A stretch of DNA of 64,000 nucleotides from Gremmenia infestans (lineage: Eukaryota; Ascomycota; Leotiomycetes; Helotiales; Hamatocanthoscyphaceae). The position numbers and the translations under genes are program-made. The notes beneath the pieces are model-generated. The model did no database searches. It was not told where the DNA came from and saw only the letters and a list, made by a program, of their open reading frames with translations. Of the stretch, positions 1-12,077 are shown piece by piece (position 1 is the stretch's first letter; each line of letters starts with the position of its first letter). Location: the NCBI GenBank assembly GCA_032629725.1, contig JAFEVB010000018.1, positions 124,001 to 188,000 on the forward strand, read 5' to 3'.

Positions 1-57
1 ACTGCTCTGCTCTGCTCTGCTCTGCACTGCATCGCTCTGCATTGCTCTGCACTGCAT
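1..57. repeat. TCTGC/ACTGC microsatellite
   Basis: Imperfect pentameric and decameric units of CTGCT/CTGCA are repeated from the first base of the window and may extend beyond its left edge. Confidence 0.8.
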
Positions 58-795
58 CTACTGTACAATTATCAGTCAGTTGTCAAGCACGAGGGTCGGT
101 ATCGATGCCTCCTTTAATGCCTTGATGCCTTGATGCCGACCTAACCTGACCTAACCTTACTCCGGGGATGTATTTCGCTGTCGCCGTTAACAGCGCCGCA
201 CTGGCGCATATTCTTCCACTTCCTCTTCCTCCTCCCCCTCCATCTCCATCTTCATCTCCTGCCTCTCGCTCAATTCGTGTGCAAGTACAGTACCGTACCG
301 TACCGTACCTAGTAGGCCCAAGTCATGTCTGTCTTCAGTGTCTTGCCTTCTTAGTAGTGATCAAAGTCATGCGCGAATGTGACAGTTGTCTGGATCTGGA
401 CTTTCATCAAGCCACTGGCAATTGATTGGAACCAATTTAAGCCTACCGGCCGCCACTTTTCTCAGCTGCGTTGCTCCCCAAGCCAAGAGTGCAAGACTTC
501 CAGGTTCTTTTTCAGGGCCCCCATCCATCCCATCACGGACCCCCGTCAGGCCATCCCATGTCCGGCCACCCAAACCCAAATAATGCAATGCAATCAATCC
601 CCCAGCGCCCAGGCCCGCTATTCTTCGCTTCACGACTCCCGATCCCCTCTCCCCTCCACGTTGTGATTGACTGATTTGCCTGCGCTCCCCTTCCTTTCCC
701 TTCCCTTCCCCTATCACTCTGCGCTTGTGCTCGCCTGCCTGCCTGCTTACAGTACTTCCCCACACCTACAATAACCACCCTAACGACTATCTACC

Positions 796-827
796 TACCC
801 TACCCTACCCTACCCTACCCTACCCTA
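796..827. repeat. TACCC tandem repeat
   Basis: About six perfect TACCC units in a row, ending in a TACTCCGTA motif. This is not the usual fungal telomere unit (TTAGGG/CCCTAA), so it is read as a simple repeat in a promoter. Confidence 0.8.
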
Positions 828-1245
828 CTCCGTACCTACTGTACTCTCTCCCACCTTCCTTTCTCCACTCTCGAGATCCATTCGATCTACGGTCTACCTG
901 TGTCTCTGCCTTGTTGTTTATAACCATCCATCCAGTCAGTAAACCATCTTGGGTCCTGCTATCCAACTGCCCTCTCGTGTTACGACCACCCAACGTCCCT
1001 CCCCGACCCCGAATACCCACGTGAGGCTCGACTCGACTCGACTCGACAATTGAGAAGGAATAGGACTACCACCGAGGAATGTTCTACTGCACTATGAGTG
1101 GTCTTCGCTGCCAATAGAGGATGCATATACGGACGCTGGAAACTCTGGCGAATATAAACAAATCCTATTACGAGTACCGTCGAACCATTCCTCGACGCCA
1201 TCGAGCTTTCACTTGCGCCGACCTGACCCTCGACTCCTTTCCACC

Positions 1246-3032
1246 ATGGCAATAGCCATGGCTTGGCAGAAGCCCGACAATGTTGCTGGCTCTTCAGCAC
1301 CGGCCATTATGGTCGGCCTGTTCGTCGCATGTGGAGGCATCTTGTTCGGATACGATACCGGGTGAGTTGAGATGGAACCAGCCACTGGTCGCGACGGGCA
1401 CTGACGATGTGTAGCACAATCAACGGGATCCTGGCCATGAGGGCCTTTCGCAATCAATTCAGTACTGGATATATCGATCCGACAGATCAAAAACTTAACG
1501 TGTCACCGTCACAGTCCTCCCACATAGTAGCGATATTGAGCGCAGGAACATTTTTCGGGGCGCTTCTGGCTGCACCTATAGGAGATACACTTGGTCGAAG
1601 GATATCACTCATCATAGCTGTTGGAATCTTCGCATTTGGTGTATTGCTTCAGACCGTCGCAATGGCTATCCCCCTTCTGATCGCTGGGAGGTATATTTCT
1701 CGCCGAGATCTCTGTCTGTTATACGAGCTGACACTATCTAGATTCTTCGCGGGACTTGGTGTTGGGGTTATATCGGTTCTGGTTCCTCTCTATCAATCTG
1801 AAATGGCACCTAAATGGATTCGAGGAACTCTGGTTTGCGCATATCAAGGCGCCATAACTGTTGGTCTCTTCCTTGCCGCGGTAGTCAACATCTTCACCGA
1901 AGGCATCACAGACACGGACGCATTTCGGATTCCTCTTGCTCTCCAGTTTGTGTGGGCTGGTATTCTCTTCCTCGGTCTTATGCTCCTACCTGAGACGCCT
2001 CGCTACCTCATTAAGCGTGGTCTCCATCCCGCCGCTGCTTCTTCGCTAAGTCGTCTGCGACGTCTTGATATCACCCATCCAGCTTTGATGGAAGAGCTTG
2101 CTGAGATTGAAGCAAACCATGAATACGAGCTCAGCCTTGGACCCGCAACGTATAAAGATGTCTTTTCCGGCAGTCCGCATCTTGGACGTCGACTCCTGAC
2201 CGGTTGTGTTCTGCAGATGCTTCAACAACTCTCAGGATGCAATTTTATATTTTACTACGGAACGACATTTTTCACCAACGCGGGCATCAAATCACCGTAT
2301 GTCATCGCTCTCATCACCAACATCGTCAACGTAGTATCTACTATACCTGGAATGGTCTTAGTCGAATCCCTAGGACGTCGTCGCCTTCTCATGGTCGGCG
2401 CGGGAGGTATGGCCATCTCACAGCTCGCCGTCGCTATTGTCGGAACCACAGTACATTCAACACACGCAAATGCAGCAAATATTATTATTATTATTCTCGT
2501 CTGCTTTGATATATTTTTCTTTGCAGCATCTTGGGGCCCTGTCGTCTGGGTCGTTACATCAGAAATATACCCTCTCAAAGTTCGCGCTAAATCCATGTCA
2601 ATATCCATAGCCTCAAATTGGGTCCTCAACTTCGCCATTGCTTACGGAACGCCATACCTAGTGAACGGCGGTCCTGGCTACGCGAATTTACAAGCACGAG
2701 TCTTCTATATTTGGGGCGCGTTTTGCGTCTTCGCCTTCTTCTTTGTCTGGTGCATGGTCTACGAAACCAGCAAAATCAGTCTTGAACAAATCGACGAGTT
2801 GTACGAGCGGGTCGACCGTGCTTGGAACAGCAAAAACTTCCAGCCCAGCTGGAGCTTCCAAGAAATGCGTGACGAAGGCACCTCTGCCTCTGGCATCCCG
2901 CTAGAGAATGTTGAAACAGACATGACTCGTCAACCAACAGCCACGAGCTCAACCGGCACCGAGAGTGGGGCCTCGATGAGCGAAGCGGACAAAATCATCG
3001 CGCAACTAGGCAATGTTGATTTAAGTTATTAA
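1246..3032 (+). CDS. MFS sugar (hexose-type) transporter
   Basis: A proton-coupled or facilitative sugar uptake permease of the plasma membrane (MFS sugar porter family). Exons read as 1246-1361, 1415-1690 and 1742-3032 give 560 aa, a normal length for the family. The start is chosen because CCACCATGG is an ideal context and the exon joins to YDTG-TINGIL, the first-helix signature. Visible family motifs are GDTLGRR after helix 2, LIAGR-FFAGLGVG, the PETPRYL motif before the central loop and a second ESLGRRRL. Long hydrophobic segments match 12 transmembrane helices, and the C-terminal 90 residues are hydrophilic. The second intron (1691-1741, 51 nt) has no stop and keeps frame, so an uncritical ORF call would add 17 false residues; removing it restores the canonical AGRFFAG. 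The substrate cannot be read from sequence, though similarity is to high-affinity glucose/hexose permeases. Confidence 0.93.
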
Positions 3033-5812
3033 TTGTTCTGATAATGTTTTGCTTGCTACTGTGTTTTTATGTACTTCAGCGTGGAGTTTCCGTATTGGAG
3101 TTTACAAGGCTAAGCTACGGCTACGGCTATGGATCTGGGATAGGATGGGACGGGATGGGATGGGATTGGGTTTTATTGAGGCGAGTCTTGACTACTACTT
3201 TTATACCTGGATGGTCAAGGTACTTAAACGGCACTTGAATAAATACACGGTTGTCGGGAGGGGAACAAATATACCATATAACAATCGTCTAGGTAGACGA
3301 GTTACCAAAAGGTGAAACGGAATGATATACCTACTTTATCGTCATCTGATTCTGATTCTGATGAGAAAAAATAAAGCTTACGCTATGCCGGCGCCGGCAC
3401 ATACCGAGCAGAGTGAGATCTTAGGTTGTGGCCGTTGTGTTGTGTTGTGCTGCCCTGCCGTGCCGTGGCTTCTGCAGCGCAGCGTCCATCAACTGGCGGT
3501 GAGCATGAGCATGAGCATAAGCATGAGCATAAGCATAAACGCGCTTGCAAAGTTGCACTGCATGTTTGGTAGGAACGAGGCTTTAGTTTCTTCGTTTCGT
3601 TTTGTTGCATCTATTTTTTTATTTTTTTTTGGTCGGGGGGAGGGAGCGGGCCCGAGCCGAGACGAGGCTCTGCTCTGTATGTATTGTGAGCACGACTTGC
3701 TTGTCTAGTGGCTGGCTGGCTAGCTAGCTATTCCCTCGACACGTCCACGTCCACATCCTACCTCTTTGCATATTCTAGAGATGGATGGATGGATGGATAT
3801 TGAATGATTAGTTTGTTTGTTTGTGTTGATTTTGATATAAGTGCTATGGTAAGCAGTCCCTCTCGGGGATTTTCTTGGGCTAGTCAATGAATGGTCTAGG
3901 TAGACAGATGGATTGAGTGGTTTGAGGGGCTGTACGTACTTTCGCGTCTCTCTGTGATGGTGTATTAAGAGGGGGTTGCAATGAGGGATAATGGGTTAAG
4001 AGAGAGGAAGAGAGGGAGAGGGGAAGAGAGAGAGAGAATCCGAGTGGGAGTGTCTGAAATGGAAGTCTTTTCAAGTTGTTAAGCTAGCCTTGTACTATGA
4101 CTTTGCTGTCAAGCTCGTGTCTTGGTCCTGGGTATATCTACCTACTTGATTGATCTAGAGATCAGAGTTGGTTCATTGCTATGGTTTATACTTTCGGCGA
4201 AAAAGAGGACGGCGGCGCAGCGCCTTTTCTAGTGCATATATAACGCTGCTTGAAATCGATTTATCTGGACTTTCTGGGTGCAGAGACGTAGCTCGGTATT
4301 TGTGATTGTAAGAACCTCGTTTAGAGCCCATAGATAGTTGGAGAGCATGGTATGATTGCAGGAGCAAGGGCCAGTCCGGACATCTTATCTCCTCGTTGGT
4401 CTTCATCAAATCTTGTAGTACAAGAGCATAGCAAAGTCAACTCTTTCACCATAGATGGAATCGATCTCGCTTAGCTGGCGCTTCTTCTTGTATGTAGTCC
4501 AGGTCCAGATGGTCGCAACTTATTTTTCGTCAGGTCGCGGGTTTTGATGTATTTGGATAAAGGCTTATAGGAGTAGGATTCTGATGGCCTTTCCTAATAT
4601 GTGCCGCAAGGGACAGCACTGCAGAGACGCAAGAAGGAAGCTGCTGATAATCAATCTGTCTATGATGTTAATAAAAGCAGTTTAGTGAACAGGGCAGCCA
4701 TTGCAAACAGCCCCAAATGGACATCGTGTAGTTTCTTTGTTGTCATTAACTAGAAACGCAAGCACTTGATTTCTGGATCACGTTCAAGATGCTCCAAGTC
4801 GAATGTGGATGCAAAATCTATTGGGATAACCGGGATTGTCACCCCACATACAGCTCAAAATGGTTAAAAAAGCTCGGTCTGTGGAATAATTGGGGCATAG
4901 AAGATGACAGGAATGCCTTGATATTCTCATGAATAGGGGCTCTACACAGGAAACACGACATGCATGGCGCTCGCGTGACAGAATGAATTCACCACTTGGT
5001 GTTTGTGTGCTCGCGGCTTTTAGAATTCGGGGAACGAGATTCGTATACAAGGTGAGTCTTTCCCAACTCTCCCCAGGCGTTAAAGACTACGACCCCCGAA
5101 CATGTGGAATAACAAGATCCTGGCGGAGTTGCAAGAGAAAGAAGAAATGATGTTGAGAAAGACCCAGCATTGATTCACGTGACCATTGTTCACACGATAC
5201 TCTATCAACGTCGGCGTCCCTTCGTTCCTCGTTCTTCTCGAGACTGACGATCAACAACGTGACGCATATTGCCGATCAGTGCTGCATTGAGTGCGCGGCG
5301 CTTTAGTTGTTAAGAGCAGAGCTGAGCTATCCTAAAGTCCTCAGCGGCAGATTTCAAAGATTCCCAACTTGCCGTTTAGCCTTTATACTGTCAACCAAGT
5401 CAACGTGGTCCTAGTTTTGTCTCAAAAACCCGCTGCACAATCTATTTGGTACGGTTCGCGGCCCGGATCTGTGGTATATATGAAAATTCAAGTGGCTTGT
5501 GGGTAGAAAGGGCTTGTGTTACTTGATGTGATCCAATCGCCTTCATTTCTTTTCATTCCAGGCGTTTTTCACCCTTTTCAGGACGGGTTGGCGAGGATGC
5601 TCAACCTCCATGAGGCCTGCTACATTTCAGATTGAGTGAGTGGTTGATATTTCAGACTTTTATTTACCCCAGATTTCAATCTATGATACTTGGCATGGCA
5701 TGGAGTACATTGATTCCCATAAAGTCATCATGATCAGCCATTCCCCACAAGTTCGCTCCCAGCGAACTTTCAGAATACCTTCCTACTACTGTCCTCATAC
5801 TTCAGCTTCATC
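3033..5812. other. Intergenic region with simple repeats, no gene supported
   Basis: About 2.8 kb between the transporter stop and the AA9 start. It contains GGGAT/GGATG runs near 3140-3170, a GAGCAT/AAGCAT hexamer array at 3501-3539, GGAT units near 3781-3798, a TTTG run near 3810-3825 and a purine GAGA tract near 4000-4036. Short open frames on both strands are low complexity and show no family features. The 3' UTR of the transporter and the AA9 promoter must lie within it. A small unrecognised transcript cannot be excluded. Confidence 0.55.
3501..3539. repeat. GAGCAT/AAGCAT hexanucleotide array
   Basis: Six to seven hexameric units alternating GAGCAT and AAGCAT lie in noncoding DNA. Confidence 0.8.
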
Positions 5813-7045
5813 ATGAAGACCATTTCCCTCCTATCCTCCATTATCCTGGCCGCCAGACTAGTCTCCAGCCATGGGATGTGGCAGCGTCTCCAAGTAAACG
5901 GGACAGACCAAGGCCAGCTCGTCGGCATCAACCCACCAGCAGTCAACAACCCCGTACAAATCGTTACCGGCTCCTCCATAGCCTGTAACACCGGCCTCGT
6001 CTCACCGCTCTCGAACACCGTTATTACCATCCCAGCAGGCGCCACGGTTGAAGCCTGGTTCGAGCATGTCCTTGGTGGTGCGCAGAGTTCGACTGATGCC
6101 GATAATCCTATTGCGTCCTCGCACAAGGGTCCGATTATCGTTTATCTTGCAAAGGTATTTACTGTTAAAACCCTATCTTACTATAGTATAAAGAATGAAT
6201 CGAAGTGGACTCTCTGCTGATCAGTGTGGTCTTTCTTGTAGGTCGATGATGCTGCAACAGCAAGAGACTACAACAGCTATTCGTGGTTCAAGATCGCGGA
6301 ACAGGGCTTGGATAACTCGTCTGGGAAATGGGCTGTTGATACCATGATTGCAGGAACCAGTTCTGGGGTGGGATGGTGGGATTTCACCGTCCCTTCATGT
6401 GGTAAGTGAACTCGGCTCTCTCAGCTCCCTAGGGGCGAATTCGTACAATACAGTACTTTGGATGTCATGTTAGATCTCAAGAGCGATCTTTTACTCTTAC
6501 TCCGTACCACACACCGATGAGAGATACATTATCTCTTAAAATCCCAACTCCCAGTGGGCGGTCCTTTATTCAAGCAAAGCTGACTCCAAGATCGTGTCCC
6601 TAGTTGCCGCAGGCCAATATCTAATGCGCATCGAGCTCATCGCACTGCACTCCGCCTATGCCTCAGGGCAGGCCCAATTCTACATGTCGTAAGTAAAATT
6701 ACCCCGAACACCTTCCTCCCACGACCAACATTCAACATTCTCTAACTCACTCCATCCATCTATCCAGTTGTGCAAACGTTCAGATCACCGGCTCCGGAAC
6801 AGAGACTGGCACTACCGTGACGTTCCCCGGTGCTTATACGGCTACTGACCCGTATGTTTATGATTTCATCCACTTCCACTCCCACATGCCTTTTTCAAAA
6901 TCATTACAAACAACTAAATGCAAGCTGACGGCTTCACACACACAGCGGAATCCTATTAAACATCTACGACAGCAGTACTCCCAGCCTCCCCAATAATGCA
7001 GGCAAGCCGTATACGATTCCTGGCCCTGCCAAGTTGGCTTGCTGA
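5813..7045 (+). CDS. AA9 lytic polysaccharide monooxygenase (secreted, copper-dependent)
   Basis: A secreted enzyme that oxidatively cleaves cellulose and related glucans. Exons read as 5813-6154, 6242-6401, 6604-6688, 6768-6851 and 6946-7045 give 256 aa. A 19-residue signal peptide (hydrophobic core, ending LVSS) leaves His20 as the mature N-terminus. With His104 in SHKGP it forms the histidine brace that binds copper. His183 (ALH), Gln192 and axial Tyr194 (QFYMSC) complete the active site. GWWDFTVPSC, GQYLMRIELIALH and the C-terminal YTIPGPA are AA9 hallmarks. There is no CBM1 or linker, so this is a single-domain enzyme. The second intron (6402-6603, 202 nt) is long for this locus but gives an exact family join (PSC-VAAGQY) and has CTGAC before its acceptor. 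Regiospecificity cannot be assigned by eye. Confidence 0.93.
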
Positions 7046-7638
7046 GCTGAGCTAAGCTGTTACGTTATTGAGTGAGATATAGAAAGCTAGCTGGGCAAGT
7101 GTGGCTGCATGCTACGTGCATTTACGGAGGTGGTATACCGTATAGTATATATGATTTCTCCAATCTAGAGGTCTCAGAAGTATTGAACTATCTATAATTC
7201 TTAGTCTAGTTAAGAATTTGCAGGGACGATCCGTTTCAATTTTGTAGTAATGTTATTGGTATTTAGTGATTTTTGTTTTTATTTTCTAGTATCTCCTTTG
7301 TGTAAACCAAGTAAGAGACCCAGGACGCGTCAAACTTCCAACGCATCCCGCGTATCCATCACCGAAAATGCACAACGAGAAGTAAGAGTACTGACTGGCA
7401 TTATGCTTCAGATCTGCATGTCTCATCCCAAACTATACACACCCATTCTCCTTCCTTATTCTGGACTTTTGTCTATGCCCCTGTACCATAACTCCGCTTA
7501 ACCGCCGCCGAAAATGATGTATGTACAAAAACCCCAAAGTACCAAAGCCCCATCAAGTACCGCTCTTGTCATGAAAACATGCATGCGTGGTATTCCCAAA
7601 TGTTATATTGAAACATCAAGGTCATAATCCTGCCGCTT
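7046..7638. other. Convergent 3' flanks of the AA9 and histidine kinase genes
   Basis: No gene is seen. The two neighbouring genes converge here, so their 3' UTRs and polyadenylation signals are expected. The first half is AT-rich, with TATATA-like tracts near 7140-7200. Confidence 0.6.
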
Positions 7639-10600
7639 TTACCGTCCCTTAATCGTCGTATCACTACCCCTCACTCTCTCAATCCTTGGGCGTTCTATAG
7701 AGCTCTCTCCATCTCCCGTCCCCCGGTCTGTGCCCTTCTCAGCTCCAGTGCTATCACCCGTCGGGCTCTTGTGTCGTTTCTTGAATTCAGATCTCGGCGT
7801 TGTGCTACTGACTTGTCTTTGCAGCTTCCCTATGTTCTCGACGGTAAGCTGCTGTGTGCTGGTCCGTTGCTCTCCTACATGCGAATGGGGTACATCGCCA
7901 ACACCCGCTGCATGGACGAGTTTCTCATCTCTAAGCGCCGTAGCTTTCTCCTCTGCCTCTTCCCTGCGTCCCGAGCGGTCGCCTTCAGATTCTATTCCAG
8001 GAAGTGTGAGGGTATGTGAGTTTTGACGCTCGGTCAGGGTTGGCCTGGAGTTTTTAAGCACTGGTGCTTCCGGCTCCTTCGCAGGAACGTTGTTCTGTTT
8101 CTTTGTTCCTTGGCCGAACATAGGAATTGCTGCTGTACCGCAATTGTGATCGCCTGGCTCTGAACAATTAGACTCATCGAATTCGTGGACACCTGACGTG
8201 ATAGGCAGACGTCGATTTATCGCCCAGCGAACAAGCATTTTGTCCAGCATCTTGCCTTTGACGGGTTTGGCGAGGTAGTCATCCATCCCTGCTTTCTTGC
8301 ACTTCTCGTGGTCGCCTTGAATGGCTGAGGCGGTCATGGCGACGATAGGAATATTTCGAGACGAGACGTTGTAGGGTGCGTGGTGGCGGATGAGATGTGT
8401 TGCTTTATAGCCATCAATTATTGGCATCTGAACATCCATGAGGATTATGTCCGGTTTAGGATGAGGTGAATTAGGTGAGTCAGCTGCCACAAGATAGTCA
8501 AGAGCTTCTTTGCCATTCCATACTGCTGATACCAGGAAACCAAGCTTCTTGACAGTTTTGAGGGCAATTTGCTGGTTGATTGCACTGCATCTTGTCAATT
8601 CTTAATATCAAACTGAGGAACAACTATACTTACTTATCCTCAACAACAAGAACATGGATTTTTGCTCTCTCGGCTGCTGGTAACTCGAGCTCGGTTGGCA
8701 TTGGGGGAGTCGTAGATGTTGGCCTGCCTTTCGAATTTCTTTTGCGCATCTCAATCGAACTTTGCATTGGAGGGGTCCCCATACCGCGATCATAGTCCGA
8801 GCTGTTGCAAGAAACACTCATCTCGGATTGAAGGCGATCTGGCAGACTTTCGATATCAACCAATGTAGAGCCGTTGTGATATGTTGGTTTATTGAAAGGA
8901 ATCCAAAAAGTTGCTGTGGTTCCGTAGCCTAAAGTCGATTCCAGACTGATTTGCCCATGCATCAGATCGACAAGATTTTTGCTGATAGTAAGACCAAGCC
9001 CCGTCCCACCGAACCGCCGCGCGGTAGAGGAATCTGCCTGGCTGAAAGGCTTGAATAGATGTTTCCGGACTTCCTCTTCAATTCCGATACCAGTGTCTTC
9101 GACAACGAATTTGACTTCGAAGGTTTCAGCTGTTTCTCTTGCCTTGAGAACCGAGAACTTTACCCGACCTTCGCTCGTGAATTTGATACTGTTTGTAAGG
9201 AGATTTGTGATGATTTGTCGTACTCTTCCAGGATCGCCCATCACAATAAGATCCGAATCCAGGCCAACTTTAATGTCTGATTCAAATCTGAGATTTTTTC
9301 GCTCCGCAGCAAATCCTAGCATCTTGCTAACGTCCCTGACCACAACGGAAAGTGAGAATTGGACCTCTTCAATATCCAAGCGGCCTGATTCCACCTTAGA
9401 GAAGTCCAAAATATCGTTGATAACGGTCAAAAGACCATTGGCCGAACGCTGGATGTTTTCGGCGCATTCTCGTTGTTCTTCATCAAGGTCCATATCCGCC
9501 AGGAGCTCTGCCATGCCAATTACACCAGCAATTGGGGTACGGATCTCGTGAGACATGTTCGCAAGGAACTGACTCTTCAGTCTGCTAGCTTCTTTAGCTG
9601 CTGCCTCATTGGCTAAGAGTCTTGTGTTCTCTTTCTCCTGCATTTGCAAATCGACCTCGCGATCCTTGATTTCCGTGATATCCATACTGACTCCGATCAC
9701 TCCGTCAATGAATGCTTCATTGACACGACCTCCGTTGTCTTTCTTTCCAAGGATTGGGACAAATTTTGTTCTGTACCATCGACCATCTCTGCAATTCTCG
9801 TGCACGTCTTCCATCGTCTTTCCAGTGAGAATATCTTCTACGGGTTTCATCCTCTCCGCGTTTCTGTCACCTTTGCAGAAAACGTCGTAAATGTTTTTGC
9901 CAATATAATCGTCTCCGTTGGCGAATTTACTGCTACTGCCACTTTCGTCCCCAGACGCTATTTCAGAATCTATGTCCCATATGTACGCGCCTTCTATTAA
10001 GGTAATATTGAGACTCCGATCGACAGAAAAGAGGGTGACTTTGGCGTGTGCTATAACAGATAATAGTTGTTGGCGCTGGAGAAGAAGATTTAGCTATTAT
10101 TATAGTATCGAGAAGTGAGGTTGTCCTTACTGTTCGTCTTGCCGCAACCCTCAATTCAACGGCATCGTGAATATCGGTACACGTTCCATACCACTTTTCG
10201 ATTACCCCAGTTTGTTTGTTCCTCATAGGCAAGGCTCTCCCCAACATCCATTTCCACTCGCCGTCTTTATTTCGGCAGCGATATTCTGTTGAGAATGGGT
10301 CACCCGTTGCTACAGAGTGTTCCCACTTCTTGATTGTGACTCCCATATCGTCTGGGTGAAAGGGCATTTTCCAGCCATATCCTATTGATTCTTCTTTCGT
10401 CAATCCCGTGTAGTCGTACCTACCCAATGTTAGCTATGACAAAAAATTGCAAGGGCAGACCTACCATCTTTGGCTGAACCAGTCAGACATGCCATCCGGT
10501 GACGTTGTCCATATCATCTGAGGCATGGAATCGCAAATAAGTTGAAATCGCTGATAATCCTCCTCCTTGATCTCATTGATCTGTTCATTCATGTTGTCGG

Positions 10601-12077
10601 TCAATTCTGTGATATCTCGACATGTGACTATGCCTGCTAGAAACTCTCCGGTTTCTTCATCCTGTAGGGCTTCTCCCAGACAATCGAAGATGAGTTTGCG
10701 ACCGTTCTCAGGGTTAATAAGACCAAATATACGGCTCGAAAACGGTGTTTGTGTTCGAACGAGGACCGAAATTGGATACTCTGAAGGGTCGAGTTGGGTA
10801 CTAAAAGTTTCGTCCCAAAGATTCCATTTCGAAACAAGGTCAAATCCATCTTTAATATTTTGGAGATCCGCCTCTGGATGGAAAAGCCGTCGTGCAGCTT
10901 CGTTCGGGATAGTCAGGCTCCCGTCCCTCCACATTGCTAGAATGGGCACCTGCGTATTGTCTAGCAGAGCATCTTTCATCATGACTGCCTTCTGCAAAGT
11001 AGAAGGCATGCTTGCTATAGTATCCTTTGAAGGCGGCCCAAGGGGTGGGAATGGGCTGGTAGACATCGTGGTATTTGTTGGACTAGTGATAAATGACGAG
11101 CTGCTATTTCCCCCTTGGCTTTTCTCAGAAGCAACAGATGACGGGCTTGATCCGGAGCCAGAGCCAGTAGATCCAAGCGAATGATAGTTTGAAGCTCGCA
11201 GCACTTGTCTAGATTGTCCTCGAGCGCTTGGTTGGGTTTGAATTGAATCCGTGCTCGTAAAGGTCAAGGTGAAGAATTTATCGTCATCAATCTCCCAAAT
11301 TGTCATGATCATCTTCGCAAAGGTGTGCTTCTCAGCTGATAGCTTTTTCTTGCTGGGGCGAGCTAGAGAGGATGCAATTGACCCTGCTTGAGTTATGATT
11401 ACCTCCACAACTGCATCGTGAACCATCGACTTTGAGCGGGCGTGGTCCGATTCTGTCCGTTCTGTCGTGGGCGTCACATCACCCTCTCCAGATTTAGAAG
11501 CATGTTGATGAACTGCGTCCTCGGGGTACGAGACGAGCTCTTCTGCTAGACTGTCGAGAAATGTATCCCAAGCCACCCAAACTGGTCTGCCATCTTGCAC
11601 CATATCTATTCCCAGCTGGCTCAGATTTTGTCCTTTGAGTTTCTCCAATTCTGAGATTCCATCGTTGCTCAGATTATCCCCATCTTCCTCGATGCCTAGT
11701 AGTCTTCCCATAGCCTCGTTGGCCATTGCCAAGGTCTTCAGCCCATTCAACACCATCAAAGGATATGGAAGGTATTGCATGGCAGATAGGGCAATGTCGG
11801 CGGGAGAGGGGCCTTTGGGAAGGTGTAGTTGATGCATGTTGTCTGTTGAAGAGCTCCTTCTACCAGGAGATTCTCCTCTTTGCTGCAGGTGACCATCCGA
11901 TTTGAGCGCGTCAAGACCATCGATTTGGCCAGGAGCCATGTATAGTGGGGATAGCGGCCGGGCATATTGAACATTTTCTGCCTGGCTACGAAACGTGGGG
12001 GAAATATCGCGGCGGTGATTGAGAAGGATGGATTGGTCCATTCCATTGGAATTTGGAAGGGATTCGGGAGGGGCCAT
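7639..12077 (-). CDS. Hybrid sensor histidine kinase with several PAS domains
   Basis: A phosphorelay sensor that autophosphorylates on His and passes phosphate to its own receiver, then to an HPt protein and response regulators. Minus-strand exons 12077-10465, 10419-10131, 10075-8634 and 8584-7639 give 1429 aa. PAS-like segments lie near residues 100-150 and 385-440. A clear PAS_3 (IWTTSPDG, GYGWKMPFHPDD) spans about 515-635 and another PAS (SVIAHAKVTLFSVDR) spans 635-770. HisKA has SHEIRTP with phospho-His810. The ATPase shows the N box (LLTNSIKFTSEG), G1 (EDTGIGI), the F box and G2 (GGTGLGL). The receiver starts at VLVVEDN, with phospho-Asp1165 in ILMDVQMP and Lys1221 in LAKPVK. A charged tail of about 200 residues follows. 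No transmembrane helix is seen, so it is probably cytosolic. It could be a Mak1-like stress sensor; the class was not resolved. Confidence 0.92.

Larger units (their letters stand above)
1..1245. promoter_or_regulatory. Upstream region of the sugar transporter, rich in simple repeats
   Basis: No convincing gene is seen. The stretch is pyrimidine-rich on the + strand and carries several short tandem repeats: TCTGC-type units at 1-57, GTACC units at 285-309, TACCC units at 796-827 and CTCGA units at 1027-1047. One TACTCCGTA motif lies at 826-834. The last few hundred bases are CT-rich, as is common in ascomycete 5' leaders, so the promoter and 5' UTR of the transporter probably lie here. The open frames in this region are low-complexity Pro/Ser/Leu strings without family features. 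Confidence 0.5.

Noticed and set aside
168..425. Short Pro/Ser-rich open frame as a gene
   Set aside because: Low-complexity translation of CCT/TCC runs, with no conserved features or splice context.
796..827. TACCC array as telomeric repeat
   Set aside because: The unit does not match the usual TTAGGG type and it stands in the middle of a promoter.
3322..3708. 128-codon + frame downstream of the transporter
   Set aside because: It translates the GAGCAT repeat (Ser-Met-Ser-Ile repeats) and homopolymer runs and is most likely noncoding.
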